This document shows positions 63,690 to 64,000 of a stretch of 64,000 nt of DNA, in pieces. The notes under the pieces were generated by a model. It saw nothing but the letters and a program-made list of their open reading frames with translations. It was not told where the DNA came from and did no database searches. Position 1 is the stretch's first letter. Every line of letters begins with the position of its first letter. The translations under genes and the position numbers were made by a program. The DNA lies in contig NC_135565.1 in assembly GCF_964340395.1 (NCBI RefSeq), forward strand, positions 1,704,501 to 1,768,500. Direction: 5' to 3'. Source of the stretch: Glandiceps talaboti (taxonomy: Eukaryota; Hemichordata; Enteropneusta; Spengelidae).

Positions 63690-64000
63690 TGCGGTGGTGT
63701 ATGCAGTGCCAGAGCAGTGCTGTCCATGTCAGTGGTGTATGCAGTGATGTTGTTGGTGTATGCAGTGATGTCCATGTCGTTGGTTTATGCAGTGATGTTG
63801 TTGGTGGATGCAGTGCTTTCGATGTCGGTGGTGTATGCAGTGATTTAGATGTCGATGTCGGTGGTGTATGCAGGGGTGTCGGTGTCGGTGGTGTATGCAG
63901 TGTTGTCGGTGGTGTAGGGGTGTCGGTGGTGTACACAGTGATATGATGTCGATGGTATATGCAATGGTGTTGGTGGCGTGTGCAGTGGTGGAGGACGGCG
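63690..64000 (+). repeat. Degenerate minisatellite (GTCGGTGGTGTATGCAGTGA type), runs off the window
   Basis: Imperfect units of roughly 24-30 bp with GGTGTATGCAGTG and GATGTC or GGTGTC. Open on both strands in places; no gene inferred. Confidence 0.8.

Overview
This window is non-coding-rich nuclear DNA of a metazoan, most likely a marine invertebrate. A split-exon Ras-family gene, degenerate Penelope-like and LINE retroelements, several MITE-like foldback elements and abundant minisatellites and microsatellites all point that way. I cannot name the species. Nothing bacterial or viral is visible: there is no operon, Shine-Dalgarno pattern, rRNA or tRNA. Nearly all long open frames lie inside tandem arrays. 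They exist because the repeat unit is a multiple of three and lacks stop codons, so I do not call them genes.

One host gene is well supported: a Ras-like small GTPase of the RERG/RASL12 type on the + strand. Exon 1 is 24829-25021, exon 2 is 61834-61890 and exon 3 is 63375-63448; the gene continues past the window edge. The exons join in phase across GT..AG introns. The first join falls inside the codon after the P-loop GKS and regenerates the Ras-type sequence GKSALTVRFL. Intron 1 is therefore 36.8 kb. At the Ras G12, G13, T35 and Q61 positions this protein has D, K, N and L, which predicts unusual nucleotide cycling.

Layout: 1-4430 holds two diverged copies of a segment of about 1.2 kb, a 47-bp minisatellite, a 465-bp palindromic element with a 7-bp target duplication and a 97-bp MITE with a 9-bp target duplication. 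4436-14265 holds degenerate repeats, a second diverged duplication (7175-9190 and 11380-12520), members of a dispersed family and a truncated LINE. 14946-24113 is the 5' flank of the GTPase gene and is almost entirely four minisatellites (22-, 27-, 51- and 43-bp units). Intron 1 (25022-61833) then carries about seventeen further tandem blocks, roughly 23 kb or two thirds of the intron by my estimate. It also holds a Penelope-like fragment, an L2/CR1-type LINE fragment and foldback elements. Intron 2 holds an (AT)n tract, a foldback element and half of the palindromic element first seen at 3464.

The most notable points are the GTPase substitutions; an intron built from many unrelated minisatellites; a 50-bp minisatellite carrying a perfect TGACGTCA site in 18 of 20 units; intra-array variation dominated by CpG decay; a 30-bp array that arose from part of a neighbouring 71-bp unit; and a palindromic transposable element with an apparent empty site in a paralogous segment.
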